In this document: positions 1 through 11,719 of the stretch, one piece after another
Numbering within the stretch: position 1 is the stretch's first letter
How the letters are laid out: every line of letters starts with the position of its first letter
Assembly: GCA_032158295.1 (NCBI GenBank)
Contig: JASTWB010000040.1
Location: 51,318 to 115,317 of the forward strand
Direction of reading: 5' to 3'
DNA length: 64,000 nt
Origin: Pycnopodia helianthoides
Taxonomy: Eukaryota > Echinodermata > Asteroidea > Forcipulatida > Asteriidae
Made by a program: the position numbers and the translations under genes
Notes under the pieces: model-generated
What the model saw: the letters and a program-made list of their open reading frames with translations, nothing else
What the model was told of the DNA's origin: nothing
The model's database searches: none

Positions 1-2260
1 ATTGACGGTGCAGAACGATAGATTAGATATCCCGAAGACCCTTTTCGTGTGGGAAAAAGGCCAATTCCAAAAAACCTGGCAATTCTGAGCTTTTTGCGAG
101 ATGGTGACGTCATGGTTTTGGCCCGAAAAAGCTCAATATATCCTAGGATAAGAGAGTTGCGGACTTGGAAATTATATGGGCAGCATCGGGGGAGGTGCCC
201 GCAAAAAGTGATCGCAGAAAGTGGGCTTTTTGGCATGGGTCGAATTTTGTGAATATTAATAACTTTTTTAATGGCGGGTCAAAAAAAAGTTGAATTGACG
301 GTGCAGAACGATAGATAGGATATTCCCGAAGACCCTTTTTTGTGTGGGAAAAAGACCAATTCCAAAAACCTGGCAATTATGAGCTTTAAGCGAGATGGTG
401 ACGTCATGGTTTTGGCCCTAAAAGCTCAATATATCCTAGATAAAGAGTTGCGGACTTGAAAATTATATGGGGCAGCATCGGGGGAGGTGCCCGCAAAAAG
501 TGATCGCAGAATTTTGCTTTTTAGGGTCCGAAAAAGCTCAATATATCCTAGGATAGGAGAGTTGCGGACTTGAAAGTTATATTGGCAGCTTTGGGGAGGT
601 GCCCCAAAGAGTGATCGCAGAAATTAGGCTTTTTGGCTTGTTACGAATTTTCTAATATTGATATATCAAAACAAAAAATTGAATTGACGGGGCAGAACGA
701 TAGATTATATATCCCGACGACCTTTTCGTGAGGGATAAAAGTCGATTCCGAAAACCTGGCAATTATGAGCTTTTTGCGAGATTTGACGTCATGGTTTTGG
801 CCCGAAAAAGCTTTATATATCCTAGGATAGGAGAGTTGCGGACTTGAAAGTTATATTGGCAGCACCGGGGAGGTGCCCTCAAAGAGTGATCGCAGAAATT
901 AGGCTTTTTGGCTTGTTACGAATTTTCTAAATATTGATATATCAAAACAAAAAATTGAATTGACGGGGCAGAACGATAGATTATATATCCCGACGACCCT
1001 TTTCGTGAGGGATAAAAGTCGATTCCGAAAACCCTGGCAATTATGAGCTTTTTGCGAGATTTTGACGTCATGGTTTTGGCCCGAAAAAGCTCAATATATC
1101 CTTGGATAAGAAACTTGCGGACTTGAAAATTATATGGCAGCATCGGAGGAGGAGCCCGCAAAAAGTATTCGCAGAAATTGCGTTTTTGGCATGTGTCGAA
1201 TTTTGTGAATATTACTAACTTTGTTAAAGGAGGGTCCAAAAAAAAAAGTTGAATTGACGGTGCAGAACGATAGATTATGTATCCCCGACGACCATTTTCG
1301 TGTGGGAAAAAGGCCAATTCCAAAAAACCCTGGCAATTCTGAGCTTTTTGCGAGATGGTGACGTCATGGTTTTGGCCCGAAAAAGCTCAATATATCCTAG
1401 GATAAGAGAGTTGCGGACTTGAAAATTTAATGGGCAGCATCGGGGGAGGTGCCCGCAGAAAGTGATCGCAGAAATTGTGCTTTTTGGCATGGGTCGAATT
1501 TTGTGAATATTAATAACTTTTTTAATGGCGGGTCAAAAAAAAGTTGAATTGACGGTGCAGAACGATAGATAGGATATTCCCGAAGACCCTTTTCGTGTTG
1601 GAAAAAAAGCCAATTCCAAAAACCCTGGCAATTATGTGCTTTTTGCGTGATGGTGACGTCATGGTTTGGCCGAAAAAGCTCAATATATCCTAGGATAAGA
1701 GAGTTGCGGACTTGAAAATTATATGGGCAGCATCGGGGGTGGTGCCCGCAACAAGTGATTGCAAAAATTGTGCTTTTTGGCTTGGGTCGAATTTTGTGAA
1801 TATTGATGAGGGTACTACTTAAAAACTTTTTTTAATGGCGGGTCAAAAAAAAAAAAAAAAAAGTGAATTGACGGCGCAGAACGATAGATTAATATCCCCA
1901 AAGACCCTTTTTGTTTGGGAAAAAGGCAAACTCCGAAAAACCCTGGCAATTATGAGCTTTTTGCGAGTTGGTGACGTCATGGTTTGGGCCCGAAAAAGCA
2001 ATATATATTCCTAGTATAAGAGAGTTGCGGACTTAAACAATCTATTAGGAAGCACCGGGGGAAGGTGCCCGCAAAAAGTTGCGCAGAGATTGGGCTTTTC
2101 AGCATGGGTCGAATTTTGTGGATATTCCAAAGGTAATTACCTCAGAACTTTTTTCATCGCCTGTTCAAAAATCAAAGTTCGATTTGACGTTGCAGAACGA
2201 TAGAGTAGATATTCCCGAACACCCTTTTTCGTGTGGGTACATGGCCACACAGCGTGCTAG
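1..2260 (+). repeat. Satellite A, left array (~300-bp monomer)
   Basis: About seven to eight tandem monomers of roughly 280-315 bp, the first cut by the window edge. Landmarks recur in order in each monomer: an AACGATAGAT block, GTGTGGGAAAAAGGCCAATT, CCTGGCAATT, TGACGTCA, TCCTAGGATA, GTTGCGGACTTG and GGGTCGAATTTTGTGAATAT. Intact TGACGTCA octamers begin at 105, 399, 784, 1063, 1359, 1654 and 1972. A monomer near 500-560 has an internal deletion. Small open frames here are fragments of the monomer and are not genes. The same satellite lies in opposite orientation at 34,905-38,500. Confidence 0.93.
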
Positions 2261-2890
2261 AGAGAATTACACCTTTGTAAAGCCCTATACCCAAGGGCTC
2301 TTTTCTTTTCCAATCGCCATAGCTGTGATGATATTGCAAGTGACGTGAGTGGCTGAGAGGGTAGGCTTACCGAATGGGCAAAAGCAAAAAGTGCCGGAAA
2401 TCTCAAGACGGCGCGACATGTCAAGCCGAATACTGGCAATGATTAAATTTAGTTAAGTTTGACCATAACTCATGAACTAAGCATGCAAAAAAGACAAATT
2501 TGTACCTGACTCTGCCTTAGTTAGTCACTTGTTTGAACATCAAACTTTTATGGTCCTTGTCTTGCATCTTCAGTCCGGAAATTACAGGCGAGCGGAGGAA
2601 CTCCGAAGTCCTGGCGAGAGCACTTTCATTTGGATTTCTGTACTACGAGCTGAAACAAAAAGTATGCACGTTTAAATCACCCTCACTTCCTTGCAGGACT
2701 TTTTCAAGCCTACACCCGGCCCTTGGAACCCCAACCCAAGGGCTCTCTTCATGTCCAAACGCCGTGGCTGTGATGATTTAGCAAGCGACGTGAGTGGCTG
2801 CGAGAGTAGGCCTACACCATGGGCAAAAGTGCCGGAAATTTCAAGACGGCGCGACATGTCAGGCCGAATAATTGCAAGACATAATTTTAG
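2261..2890 (+). repeat. Second tandem family (S2), left arm, part 1
   Basis: A partial and a full copy of a diverged unit of roughly 310-460 bp. Recurrent blocks are CATGAACTAAGCATGC, TGACTCTGCCTTAGTTAGTC, CAGGCGAGCGGAGG, GCTGAAACAAAAAGTATGCA, CCAAGGGCTCTCTTC, GCCGTGGCTGTGATGAT and GCGCGACATGTCA. The family continues at 6,435-7,480 after the insertion of element 1 and occurs inverted at 33,310-34,900. No coding function is apparent. Confidence 0.8.
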
Positions 2891-3264
2891 TTAAAGCCAA
2901 ATTAGAATGAGATCTGATGAATGAGATGGAAAAAACATTATACGTAAAAGAAGTATTACTGATTCCAAATAAAGTATAATGTTACCATTAACTACCTTTT
3001 TACACTGGTAAAAGAAACGACGACGCCAGCTTGTTTCTAGGCCCTGCCGGGCCGCACAGGAAATCTTTTATATTATGATAATGATATGCAATGACCCAAG
3101 AAAACGTCATTTGTAAGAGACCCCCGCGAAGCCCGCGCGTCGCTATAGGGAAGTACATGTGTTAACATTGGCATGGTACTGCGGAAAGAGTGTTCATTTC
3201 GTTAGTCTTTTCGTGGCTGCTATTCGGAGATTTTTCTTTTCTTTTTCAATGTCGATGATGTACA

Positions 3265-3596
3265 ATGCCACTTAATTGTGTGGTAGGCGGTTGCACACGC
3301 AATTGGGTGAAAAATCCCGACGTATTCTGGTTAATTTTCCCAAAAATGTGTCGACTCGGAGAGCGTGGGTTCGCTTCGTGAACAACACGCGATCAGATTT
3401 CACCCTGACCAACGCTTCCAGAATATGCTCGGAACACTACACCGAAAATTGCATCGATGAAACCGTTCGAATAAAGAGAAGCCTTGGTTTAAAGACGAAG
3501 AAGAAGACGAAGAAGAAGAAGAAGAGCAAAAAAAGGAAAGCCGAAGGACAAGCAGAGGAAGAGAGTTCAGGTCAAAGAAAACAAATAAGAAAGTAA
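3265..3596 (+). pseudogene. THAP zinc-finger protein, element 1 (one frameshift)
   Basis: Starting at ATG 3,265 the frame reads MPLNCVVGGCTRNWVKNPDV and then ..IFPK, the first half of a THAP domain with zinc ligands C5 and C10. Near the A-run at 3,341-3,345 the frame must shift by one base. The second frame continues AWVRFVNN.. and RICSEHY, giving the second Cys and the His ligand of the C2CH finger, then a lysine-rich tail (3,500-3,595) that could serve as a nuclear localisation signal, and a TAA stop. THAP domains bind DNA in P-element and Kolobok transposases and in host factors. This product would be about 110 residues: a DNA-binding domain with a basic tail and no catalytic region. The shift lies in a homopolymer, so a consensus error is as likely as a mutation. 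Confidence 0.75.
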
Positions 3597-3860
3597 ATGC
3601 AGAGTTTTGCAATGCTAAATTTCACCATGAAAAGTTTCAAGCCCTATTTAAACGGACTATTGTTTTGAAATAATACATTTTTTTTTATCCACCACTGATA
3701 ATAATTTTAAAAAGAAACAACACCCGAGTACATTATGTGTGAGGTTAGATACATGAATAAACACATGTGTAATTTATTCAAACAGTTGTACATTCAAATA
3801 ATTGCAATGTTTAAACAGTTTAAACCAAAATTTTGGGTCCAATCGGGCCATGCAACTTAA

Positions 3861-4209
3861 AGGTATTATACAGGATTGGTAGAGCTGACAAAATAGTCGC
3901 AGACAGTGTTCATGTTTTGTCATGGGATTCAACATATGCATGAACAAACAAACCTGTGAAAGTTTGAGCTCTTAATGGTCATCGAGGAAAATAGTGAAAA
4001 AAGACCTAATGTGTTTTCTGTTATTTCAAACATCAAGTTTTTATCGCGCGTGATAAATACTATTTTACTAATTTCTCAGAAACGATAGCATTTTAGGCAG
4101 AAATATTTTAAGGAACCCTTTCTACCATTGCTTACTTTAAATCATGTAAGTTATGTGTGAATCTGTAAACATTTGTGTTTTTCGATCTTACCAGAAGTGT
4201 ACAGGGCCT
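3861..4209. mobile_element. TTAA-flanked MITE inside element 1
   Basis: A 349-bp non-coding insertion between TTAA at 3,857-3,860 and 4,210-4,213. The left end starts AGGTATTATACAGGATTGGT; the right end, read inward, starts AGGCCCTGTACACTTCTGGT. These are imperfect terminal repeats. The inner block AAACCTGTGAAAGTTTGAG (about 3,950) and the phrase GAAAATAGTGAAAAA also occur in the larger element at 20,024-21,210, so the two belong to one family with AGG ends. Kolobok-like non-autonomous DNA transposon is the best placement. Confidence 0.7.
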
Positions 4210-4475
4210 TTAAATCAATAAAAAAAAATCCTTTAGTAACAAATGTGTAATTTGGGATTACAATGTAGTTGTATGTACATACACTATTCGTACATGTAAT
4301 TGTCTGAACATTTTTGGTGACTCATTATTGGAGACTTATCATTTTTCAAATATTTATTGAACGGACAATACATTAAGTAGGATGCTTGCTTTAATTTGTA
4401 TCTAAAGTCTCATAAAGATTTTACACAAAACATAAACAAAAAATACAAAAAAAGGTATGTTTAGCTCTAACAACT

Positions 4476-6115
4476 TTACATATCATCTAAATCTGGATAT
4501 GAAAACCCCTCGTAGTTATTTTCTGGATCTGGAAGTGTTATTCTTGTCTTGTGCATGAGACACGAAGGCAGGGGTACACGGTTATGCCTCCCGAGAAATC
4601 CATAGCACCATCTGATCATTTGTCGGTACGACACATGTCTGTATTTCCTGTGTGAAATAAATGAAATTTTGTCTGAACAAAATATACATTGTACAAAAGT
4701 CAACATTCTTACAGTTTGAGTTTTTTTTTTTTAGCTATAATTGTAAACTGCTGAGTACTAAATTTTACCAATGGATTGTTAAGAGGATTTTACTTCAAAT
4801 GACTATGACAGAGGATAAAATGGCTGTTTTTTCTAGTCAAAATGATGACGCAATCATTTTTTGATAAGGCAATCAAATGTACATGTAGTTGGATTCAACC
4901 GAACATTTTTCGCACATTTTCTTTTTCACCATTTTTTGTTTTGTTTTAAATGGAACAGGTCATGCCATAATTAAATGGGGGACGGTATAAGTTTTGTTTC
5001 ATTTTCTTCGTGAGTACTAACAATATGTTTTAAATATTACCTAGCCGGGTCACCCTATATAGCTCTTGCCCCATACTGCTGCTTAAAGTGGTAGTATGCC
5101 GTCTCCAAAGTTCCTGGGTTCAGGCAGGTTGCCTCATACCATGGATGTTCAGTGAAACAATTGAGATCATCAGGGTTTACTCCAGTGTGTTGTATTTTGT
5201 CCTGGATTGCTTCCACTTCTTTGCAGCAAATGCTGTTGTGTACAAACTCCATGACAACACATCTGCCACAGGAACACCTTCACGAAAGAACAAAAATACA
5301 TGTATAAAATAGGGTTGTTTAAATGCAAAATTGACCTGCTAATCCATAACAAGTATAGTATTTCAAATAAAATGCTTTATCTTTATGAGATAACTGATAT
5401 TAATAAGCTCCAACTCGAGTAACACTGAATGCAAGGTTAGTGATTTATAGGATGTTTTAAGCGCTGCAGATGTAAGAATATTCTGGGAGAGAGTACCAAT
5501 ACCAGTGACAGTCCTGTGTTGCAAGCTGTTGATTTGCACAAAGCTCACTTATGTATTTCGTTTTAAATGGAAATACATAAATTTGGCAAACATTTCATTC
5601 TTTCCAGTCAGTTTGCATTGTGGTTTATTACAAAAACATTAAAACTGACACCACTCCTTGGCTCGGTCAAAGTGCGTGGGCCCAAAGTGACATGACATCA
5701 CTTCAGCTTTTATCACGATTCCGTGCTCTTTTTCATGTTATACTGAAAGTGAAACAAATCGACCCCAGTTTTGAGATTTGATGTAGCAAACATACATTCA
5801 TACATACAAAAACGAAAATTACCAGTTAGTATTGTGTAGACGATCGTTGTTGGCTGGTTGAGGTTCGACATTCCCGCCTTTCATTTCATCGCCGGCGTCA
5901 TCGTCCTGTACGCGGCGTGGTGGTCTCGCGGCCAGCAGAGGCTCAAACCTGTATGGTTCGGCTCCGCGTACCACTTCCTCCTCGGCACGAGCCTCATCAA
6001 TATCGTCACTGTCTTCTGTTCCCAAAGAATCGGAATTACTGATTTCTGAAAACCCAGCAGAATCTACACTGTTCTCCTCCCAAAGATCCTCGTTAGAGTT
6101 TCCAGAATCGGACAT
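4476..6115 (-). pseudogene. P2X7-intracellular-domain protein, element 1 (three exons, one stop)
   Basis: Exons on the minus strand are 6,115-5,823, 5,277 to about 5,035, and 4,647-4,476. Exon 1 begins MSDSGNSNEDLWEENSVDS, is strongly acidic and ends ..PYRFEP..HNTN plus a split Trp codon. Exon 2 supplies the cysteine motif WCSCGRC, then ICCKEVEAI, and EHPWYEATCLNPGTLETA. Exon 3 has YRHVSYRQMIRWCYGFLGRH, VPLPSC and YEGF, then stops. This order (NTxWCxCGxC, CCKE, CLNP, RQxxRWCxGxLGRxxRVxLPSC) is the zinc-binding 'ballast' domain that ends mammalian P2X7 receptors and also exists as stand-alone invertebrate proteins. Both introns are phase 2 with GT-AG ends. One in-frame TAG near the end of exon 2 (after ..YGARAI) would remove exon 3. 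The channel part of a P2X receptor is absent. Confidence 0.8.
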
Positions 6116-6232
6116 GTTTATCGCTGTGATCATTCGATGCAAACAATGCATGCAAACAGTGCGTGAAAGTTATGCGTAAAACGTGCGTGAGTATAGGTAC
6201 CAGACCTAGTCAGCACTTTCGTGTCTTAAGAG

Positions 6233-6246
6233 TGACGTCATCCAAT
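6233..6246. promoter_or_regulatory. CRE palindrome plus CCAAT upstream of the P2X7ICD gene
   Basis: A perfect TGACGTCA (6,233-6,240) is followed two bases on by CCAAT (6,242-6,246), about 120 bp upstream of the likely start codon at 6,115. Their spacing and position fit a promoter, but only the words themselves are seen. Confidence 0.35.
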
Positions 6247-6434
6247 TTTGCGCAATCAGTCTCCGTGACCTCTCTTTTACTCTTCCGCGACGAAAGGGCG
6301 TCACAGATAGTTGTCGTTTTTTGTGGTTTTGGGGTTCGCAAAAATCTCTATTAATATTTATTTATTATGTTGGATATATCAGCAATTAAAAACCGAAAGG
6401 AAATTGAAATTGAAGTTCTCATTCTAATTTGGCT

Positions 6435-7480
6435 TTAAGTTTGAGCCTAAGTTATGAACTAAGCATGCTAGAGAGACAACATTTGTACCTGATTCTGCCT
6501 TGGTTAGTCACTCGTCCGAACATCAGACTTGTATGGTCCTTGTCTGGTATCTTCAGACCGAACATCAAAGGCGAGCGGGAGTACTCCGAAGGCCTCACAA
6601 AAGCCTGTTCAACTGGATTGGTGTACTCTCAGCTGAAACACAAAGTATGCAGGTTCGATTCAACCTCACATCATTGCTGGATTTGTTCAAGCTTGACACC
6701 ATTGGGAAGCACTTTACAAGGGCTCTCTTCAAGTTGAAACGCCGTGGCTGTAACTAAATACAATAACTCTTAAACTAAGCATGTTAGAGAGACGAAAATT
6801 CAGACTGGAAATCACAGGCGAGCGGGGTTACCTCGAAGGCCTCAAAAAAGCATGTTCAACTGGGTTTCTGTACTCTCAGAAGAAACACAAAGTATACAGG
6901 TTCAAATTACCCACACATCATAGCTCAATTTTGTATAGCTTTGCACCATTGGAAAGCCAATGGCTCTCTTCAAGTTGGAACGCCATGGCTGTGATGATTT
7001 TGTAAGCGACGCGAGTGGCTGAGACAATCATCCCGGCACGAAATGTCATGCCGAATAATGGCAAGAAATAAATTATTTTAGTTAAGTTTGACCATAACTC
7101 ATGAACTAAGCATGCTAGTGAGACGAAAATTGTACTCGACTCTGCCTTGCATTGTCATGCCGTCTATTGACCTTTAATCACAGGCAAATGGGGTTACTCT
7201 GAAGGCCTCGCTAAAGCATGTTTATGTTTTTTTTTTTTTTTTTTTTTTTTTACACAGTGCTGTCTTTAAGAGAAACAAAAAACATGCACGTTCAAATCAC
7301 CATCATATTATCGATGGATTTTTACAAGTCTTATACCTTTTGAAAGCCTGTCACAAGGGCTCCATCAAAATGCACATGCTTTGTGAGTTAAAAGGTGATG
7401 ATATAATCTGCTCTTCCAAATCATATTGCAAAAAAATGGCTGACTTTGATTTTCTCTCATATTTTCAACTCTCCATTTGA
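6435..7480 (+). repeat. S2 tandem family, left arm, part 2
   Basis: Three diverged copies, near 6,436-6,765, 6,766-7,078 and 7,079-7,400, share GAACTAAGCATGCTAGAGAG, CAGGCGAGCGGG and GCTGAAACACAAAGTATGCA with part 1. A 25-base T run lies at 7,227-7,251. The inverted partner in the right arm is at 33,310-34,240, where the homologous tract is an A-rich run near 33,407-33,450. Open frames in this stretch follow the repeat and are not conserved. Confidence 0.75.
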
Positions 7481-8090
7481 AAAACTTATAGATATTTGTA
7501 AATACTAATCAGTTTTGAGGGAAACGAACTGACATGGAAAATGAAGAATAAAAATATACCTAAATCTGCCTGCAATTTCAAATGCAGGGGATCGTTTCGA
7601 TCGTTGACAACACTCGATCCAATTGTGAGCTGACCAAAATAATGATTTGCAGTACATATTTCAGCGTGAGCTACAATCATTTGGGCGTCAGGGTCTCATT
7701 TAGCCACCTGTCCACCTGTTTCAGGACAGTGTAACTCGATCAGCTGTCTGTCCTGTAAAATTAAGCTGTATTCACTAAAGCCTGTTGTTAGAGTGAAAGT
7801 CCTTCTTGAAACCAAACTTATCTTTAAATCAAGCCTTTTTTGATAATATTGAAGACAGTAAAGCCCAATATATTGCAATCAGTGTGTTTCTAAGGCAGGC
7901 ACAGTAGTCATCAAGTTTTGACCGACAATTTTCAAATCCATAAATATGTGTTTACATTTATAGGTCAAAATCAGGAAGACAAACCATTGATAGTTATCAA
8001 ATGGAATCATTGCTATGTTTGGAAAAATTGTGTGAAATGAATTTCAGCAAATATTACGTTTTCTTTACTCTCGTTCAAGTAGCTCTTTAA
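7481..8090. repeat. Arm sequence present three times; no gene seen
   Basis: Non-satellite sequence whose 7,701-8,090 part recurs at 22,060-22,450 (direct, nearly identical), and all of which recurs in the right arm at 32,690-33,310 (inverted, more diverged). A 60-codon frame on the minus strand (7,696-7,878) is open in all copies but resembles nothing I recognise and is too short to call. The TTAA at 8,087-8,090 is the insertion point of element 2. Confidence 0.8.
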
Positions 8091-8485
8091 AGATCTACTT
8101 CAGCAATATCTGCGAAATAAAACAAATTGCTGAATCTTAAACATAATGTTATTAAGTATTCTGACCTTGTAGATTGGATTGTTTTAAACATATATTTTTT
8201 TCGTAATTTTAACCGGAAAAAAATAATCCGATCTTAGGGTTTTTAAAAACTCGCGCGCTTCCATGGCTCCCTCCATAGGCACCATGCATGTCCCATACTG
8301 AAGCACGTGTATTTACGCGCACCACGAACCAACTATAAGATACGTGGGTGAACCAGCGAATGATGACGTACTTATAAGAAAGGGGAAACCAGGAAGTAGC
8401 GATGTGTCGTGTGTTTACACGGTAACTATGTGTGATGATCTCATTATTCGAATACATTCACCAAGTTAAGACGTGAGAATTGACC

Positions 8486-10529
8486 ATGCCGAACTCATGT
8501 TCTGTTGGTGGATGTACTTGGAACGCAGATAGGAACCCAGATGTGAGTTTTTGTTTCGATTCCCAAGAGATCCTGTCCAGAGAAGGGAATGGGTGCGTTC
8601 GGTGACCAACACAGGGTTTCACGGTGACAAAATGGACCATGATTTGCAGTGCCCATTTTACGGACGACTGTCGGGTTGCAACATCGCAACTAAAGAGCAG
8701 TTTTGGATTAAAAAGCTATAACAGGCTTAAGCCAGGTTCAATCCCAACCATGAAAGCCCCATCTGCAGTGCTATCATCTTTTCAAACAGAGAGTAAAACA
8801 GGCACAGCCAAATGAAACTAAGCGATTCAGCCAACACTCGTCTGGCATGTCATTTAAGAAAAGAGAGAAGAGCTGGGTAAGCAACTTTTAAGTTCTAAAA
8901 CTAAGTTCTATGAGTATGTAGTTGATATTTTACCATCGTTTCTTTTCATTTCAAAACATGCACTTCTCGCAAGAGATTTCAAACTCAATACTAGGGCTAC
9001 CAAAACCATCAACAATTTTCCTTTTCACTCGATGTGATTGTGAGCATGATTCGAGTTCGAAGTTTAGGAAAGTTTGTAACTAGTTACCAATTCTACTTCA
9101 CCTCCTTGACCTTGTCATCCCAGTGCACATACATGTGTACAAGACTCCCCTTCAACTTCAAGTACAACCTACAGACTTCATTATTGACCTTACATTGCTT
9201 TTCCAGTTTAGTTTGCTTTCAACATCATTGTATCCCTGGGGGAGGAGTACCATGGGAAGGACCATGGTAAAAAATTACTTGGGCCTACAAAGGGCAAAGC
9301 CATACATGTGTGTGAATACAATGCCCAAATTATGACATTTTGACTTAGAGGTTAAATACAATGTTTGTTTTGATCTTTTGTTCAGGTTTTGCAAGAAGCT
9401 TTTGCTGAATATATGCTAAGTATGGTGACCAGGAGCCCACTGGTGAACAACTTCTCCCATCTAATGTGATGGAAAGTTCAATCACATCAGAGGAGGTAAT
9501 GAAACGGTTTACTGGCTTGTTGCAGAAACAACCTTAATTATGTTTAGGGGAGAAATATTCAACCGCGGGGGGTGGGGGTCAGCTTCAAAATGCCTGGACC
9601 CCGAGCTGAGGGTTATTTTTATTTCATTACACATCAAAATGTGCAGTATCGGAATAATAATTAACTTTACTTTGCATAATCATACACTTGTCAGGCCTGG
9701 AATTTCATCTTGGAGAGGGCAAGGCCATTTTATTTTGTAAAGGGTACTTCCATTGGAAAATCTTAAAGTCTATGGGAGACTTTTGAAGGGGCACCAAGGC
9801 CAACACAAGGGCAACGAAGGCCATGGCCTCCGTGTAATTCCAGGCCTGACTTGTGAATATCTTAAAAGTTAACAATTTCCCTCAAGATTTTTAACAAATT
9901 TATAAACCCCTAGGTTTGAGATGCATGATTCATGTCTGTTTGCAATTTTGTTTCAAGCAGAATTATTAAAATGAAAGAAAGGTTTATTTTGTCCTCCTAT
10001 TACATGTATTAAAGAGATACTGTTGACATAGTTTAAACACCTTATTGTTAATGCAGAGGATTATTTCTGATGGTAAAATATGATTTATTCATCAAGCCAT
10101 TGTGGATTTTTTTCTTTATTGATTATACATGTATTGTACATATTTTTTGTACACCCTTTATTATCTTATGAGAAGAGTTGTTTTAATGCACATGTAGCTT
10201 TTACTTGACCGCAACCACATCTGGTAATTTAAATGTAGGGTTTTATTGAGTACATGTACACATGTATACCGTACTTATTTGTTATTGTTATTATTATTTG
10301 TTAGAAGGGGGATCAACCACAAACTTGTTTGCTACGTAAGATTAATGAGCAGCCCCAGTTTGTGCATATTGCATGGTGAACTAAGTAGTTTTTTTTTGGG
10401 GGGGAGAAAAAGAGGAGTTGGAGTACATGTATTGGGTTTGCATTTATGTGTAATGTGTTTTCAATCCAGGGCAAACACAAAACAATTACACTTCTTTTTG
10501 ACAATTTGCCAGACAACCTGTCTTTCTAA
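8486..10529 (+). pseudogene. THAP gene of element 2, probably three exons, several frameshifts
   Basis: Exon 1 (8,486-8,876) starts MPNSCSVGGCTWNADRNPDV (zinc ligands C5, C10), moves to a second frame for FRFPRDPVQRREWVRSVTN, returns to the first for WTMICSAHF (Cys and His ligands), and shifts again to end ..SFKKREKSW at a good donor, G|GTAAGC. Exon 2 (9,386-9,495, acceptor TTCAG) reads VLQEAFAEY, shifts, then AKYGDQEPTGEQLLPSN.. to donor GTAATG. A possible last exon (10,470-10,529) encodes GKHKTITLLFDNLPDNLSF and stop. All three junctions are phase 0, which supports the model. The THAP domain is secure, exon 2 likely, exon 3 tentative. Four shifts in about 480 coding bases mean an old pseudogene or an indel-prone consensus. 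Confidence 0.6.
9692..9848. mobile_element. 157-bp MITE with CAGGCCTGGAATT ends
   Basis: Starts CAGGCCTGGAATTTCA and ends TGTAATTCCAGGCCTG, an inverted pair. It is flanked by a 6-bp direct repeat ACTTGT (9,686-9,691 and 9,849-9,854). The CAG...CTG ends are hAT-like, but hAT usually gives 8 bp, so the superfamily is open. It lies in element 2, downstream of THAP exon 2. Confidence 0.75.
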
Positions 10530-10620
10530 GCTTTGACTGTAATTTGAAATGTTTGTTTACATTTTCTTGAAAGTCTACATTGAGCTGAAAATTTTGATAA
10601 GGTCTTTTAGAATGTCTGTA

Positions 10621-10960
10621 GGCAAGAAGAGTAAGGATCGCATGGAATTAGTTTTGCAACATTCCCTTTTAATTTAGCTGTTTTCTATTTAATTACTCAA
10701 TGAAAATTGAAACTAGACAGAGAGGTCAACTTTGGTGATACAACTTTTCTTGACATTAAGTATTACATGTACACTGTACTCTTAACTCCAAAAATATTGC
10801 TTTTTGTACATAAGGTGGTCATTTACCATGTAGTATATGCAAGAAGGGTAAGGAACTCATAGTTACATTTTCTTTTAATGGCAACGTGTCCCTTTAATTT
10901 ATTAATTAAGCTGCTTTCTATTTATTTACTTCACTTGAAGAGGGGTAGTTGACTTTGCAA
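10621..10960 (+). repeat. Two diverged direct repeats
   Basis: The stretch near 10,621-10,745 recurs, strongly diverged, near 10,836-10,960. Shared words include GCAAGAAG(A/G)GTAAGGA, CCCTTTAATTTA-like text, GCTG(C)TTTCTATTTA and a final GTTGACTTT-like end. No coding potential is visible. Confidence 0.45.
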
Positions 10961-11234
10961 AAACAATTGTTGTTTTATTCTATTTTTCTTGAAATAAAAT
11001 AATACTCATAAAGACTAAAGACTGATATGTGTATATTATTAAAAGTATTTATTGTCATTTACTCATGGATCATCTAAAAATGATTGTAACACACTGAAAA
11101 TTTAGAGTAAATGGAGGCCACCAATCCCACCATGTTTGTATCCTCAATTCTGAAAACCTTCCTGAAAACCATGTACCACTACTAGATTAGCAGAACATGT
11201 TTTGATCAGAGTATGATTTGAAACTTTGCATGGT

Positions 11235-11440
11235 GGGATCAGGTTTGCAGTGATGCTATGTATAAAATCTCGTTGTGAGTAGTGGTGGTTTTAAAAAGAA
11301 CAGGTGGTTTGACAACTTCCTGAAGAGGATCAGGGCATACTGATCAAAAAATCAAGTTGTGAAACCACTGTTTCTTTTCAGAACCACCACTACTCAAAAG
11401 AGATTTTACCTATGGTGCCAGCGCAAACCTCACCTAATTA
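11235..11440. repeat. Imperfect ~200-bp fold-back
   Basis: The left half holds AAAATCTCGTTGTGAGTAGT and GGTGGTTTGACAACTT; the right half holds AAGTTGTGAAACCACTGTT and CCACTACTCAAAAGAGATTT. They pair around a centre near 11,340. This looks like a fold-back MITE. Flanking words ATCCCACCATG (about 11,124) and GCATGGTGGGAT (about 11,228) form a second, outer inverted pair. Confidence 0.6.
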
Positions 11441-11719
11441 TAGACATTGTTCTTGTAATGACACACATCCCATCTCAGTGAGCCAAATATTAACAGATTT
11501 TTATCAAAGATTGTGGTTCTCAAAAAAGTTCCCCTTTTGAAGCCTCTTTGCTGTATAACTTCCATGTTTGTAATATGTACATGTAAGTTGAATGCATTTC
11601 ACTATTTCCATTGAGAGGCACAACAGCATGAGCTTTATGTTTGACAAATAATTTGTACATCTATTTTTTGAGTCTCATTTACAAACATTTTATCAACTAT
11701 AGGGGCTAAAAATACCACA

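Larger units (their letters stand above)
2895..6434. mobile_element. Element 1: TTAA-flanked DNA transposon carrying THAP and P2X7ICD genes
   Basis: A 3.54-kb insertion bounded by TTAA at 2,891-2,894 and 6,435-6,438. The 18-bp terminal inverted repeats are AGCCAAATTAGAATGAGA at 2,895-2,912 and its complement at 6,417-6,434. The right arm keeps the empty site near 34,230-34,240, reading straight through one TTAA, which proves insertion into one arm only. It carries a THAP gene on + near the left end and a three-exon P2X7-intracellular-domain gene on - near the right end, convergent. TTAA targets occur in piggyBac and Kolobok. Kolobok is favoured because some of its transposases carry THAP, but no DDE catalytic region is visible, so it may be non-autonomous. 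Confidence 0.88.

Noticed and set aside
1..2350. Short open frames in satellite A (also 35,009-38,271)
   Set aside because: They repeat with the monomer and end at different points in each copy; both strands give similar frames.
4476..6115. A P2X receptor channel gene
   Set aside because: Only the intracellular domain is encoded; no transmembrane helices or ATP-binding ectodomain are present.
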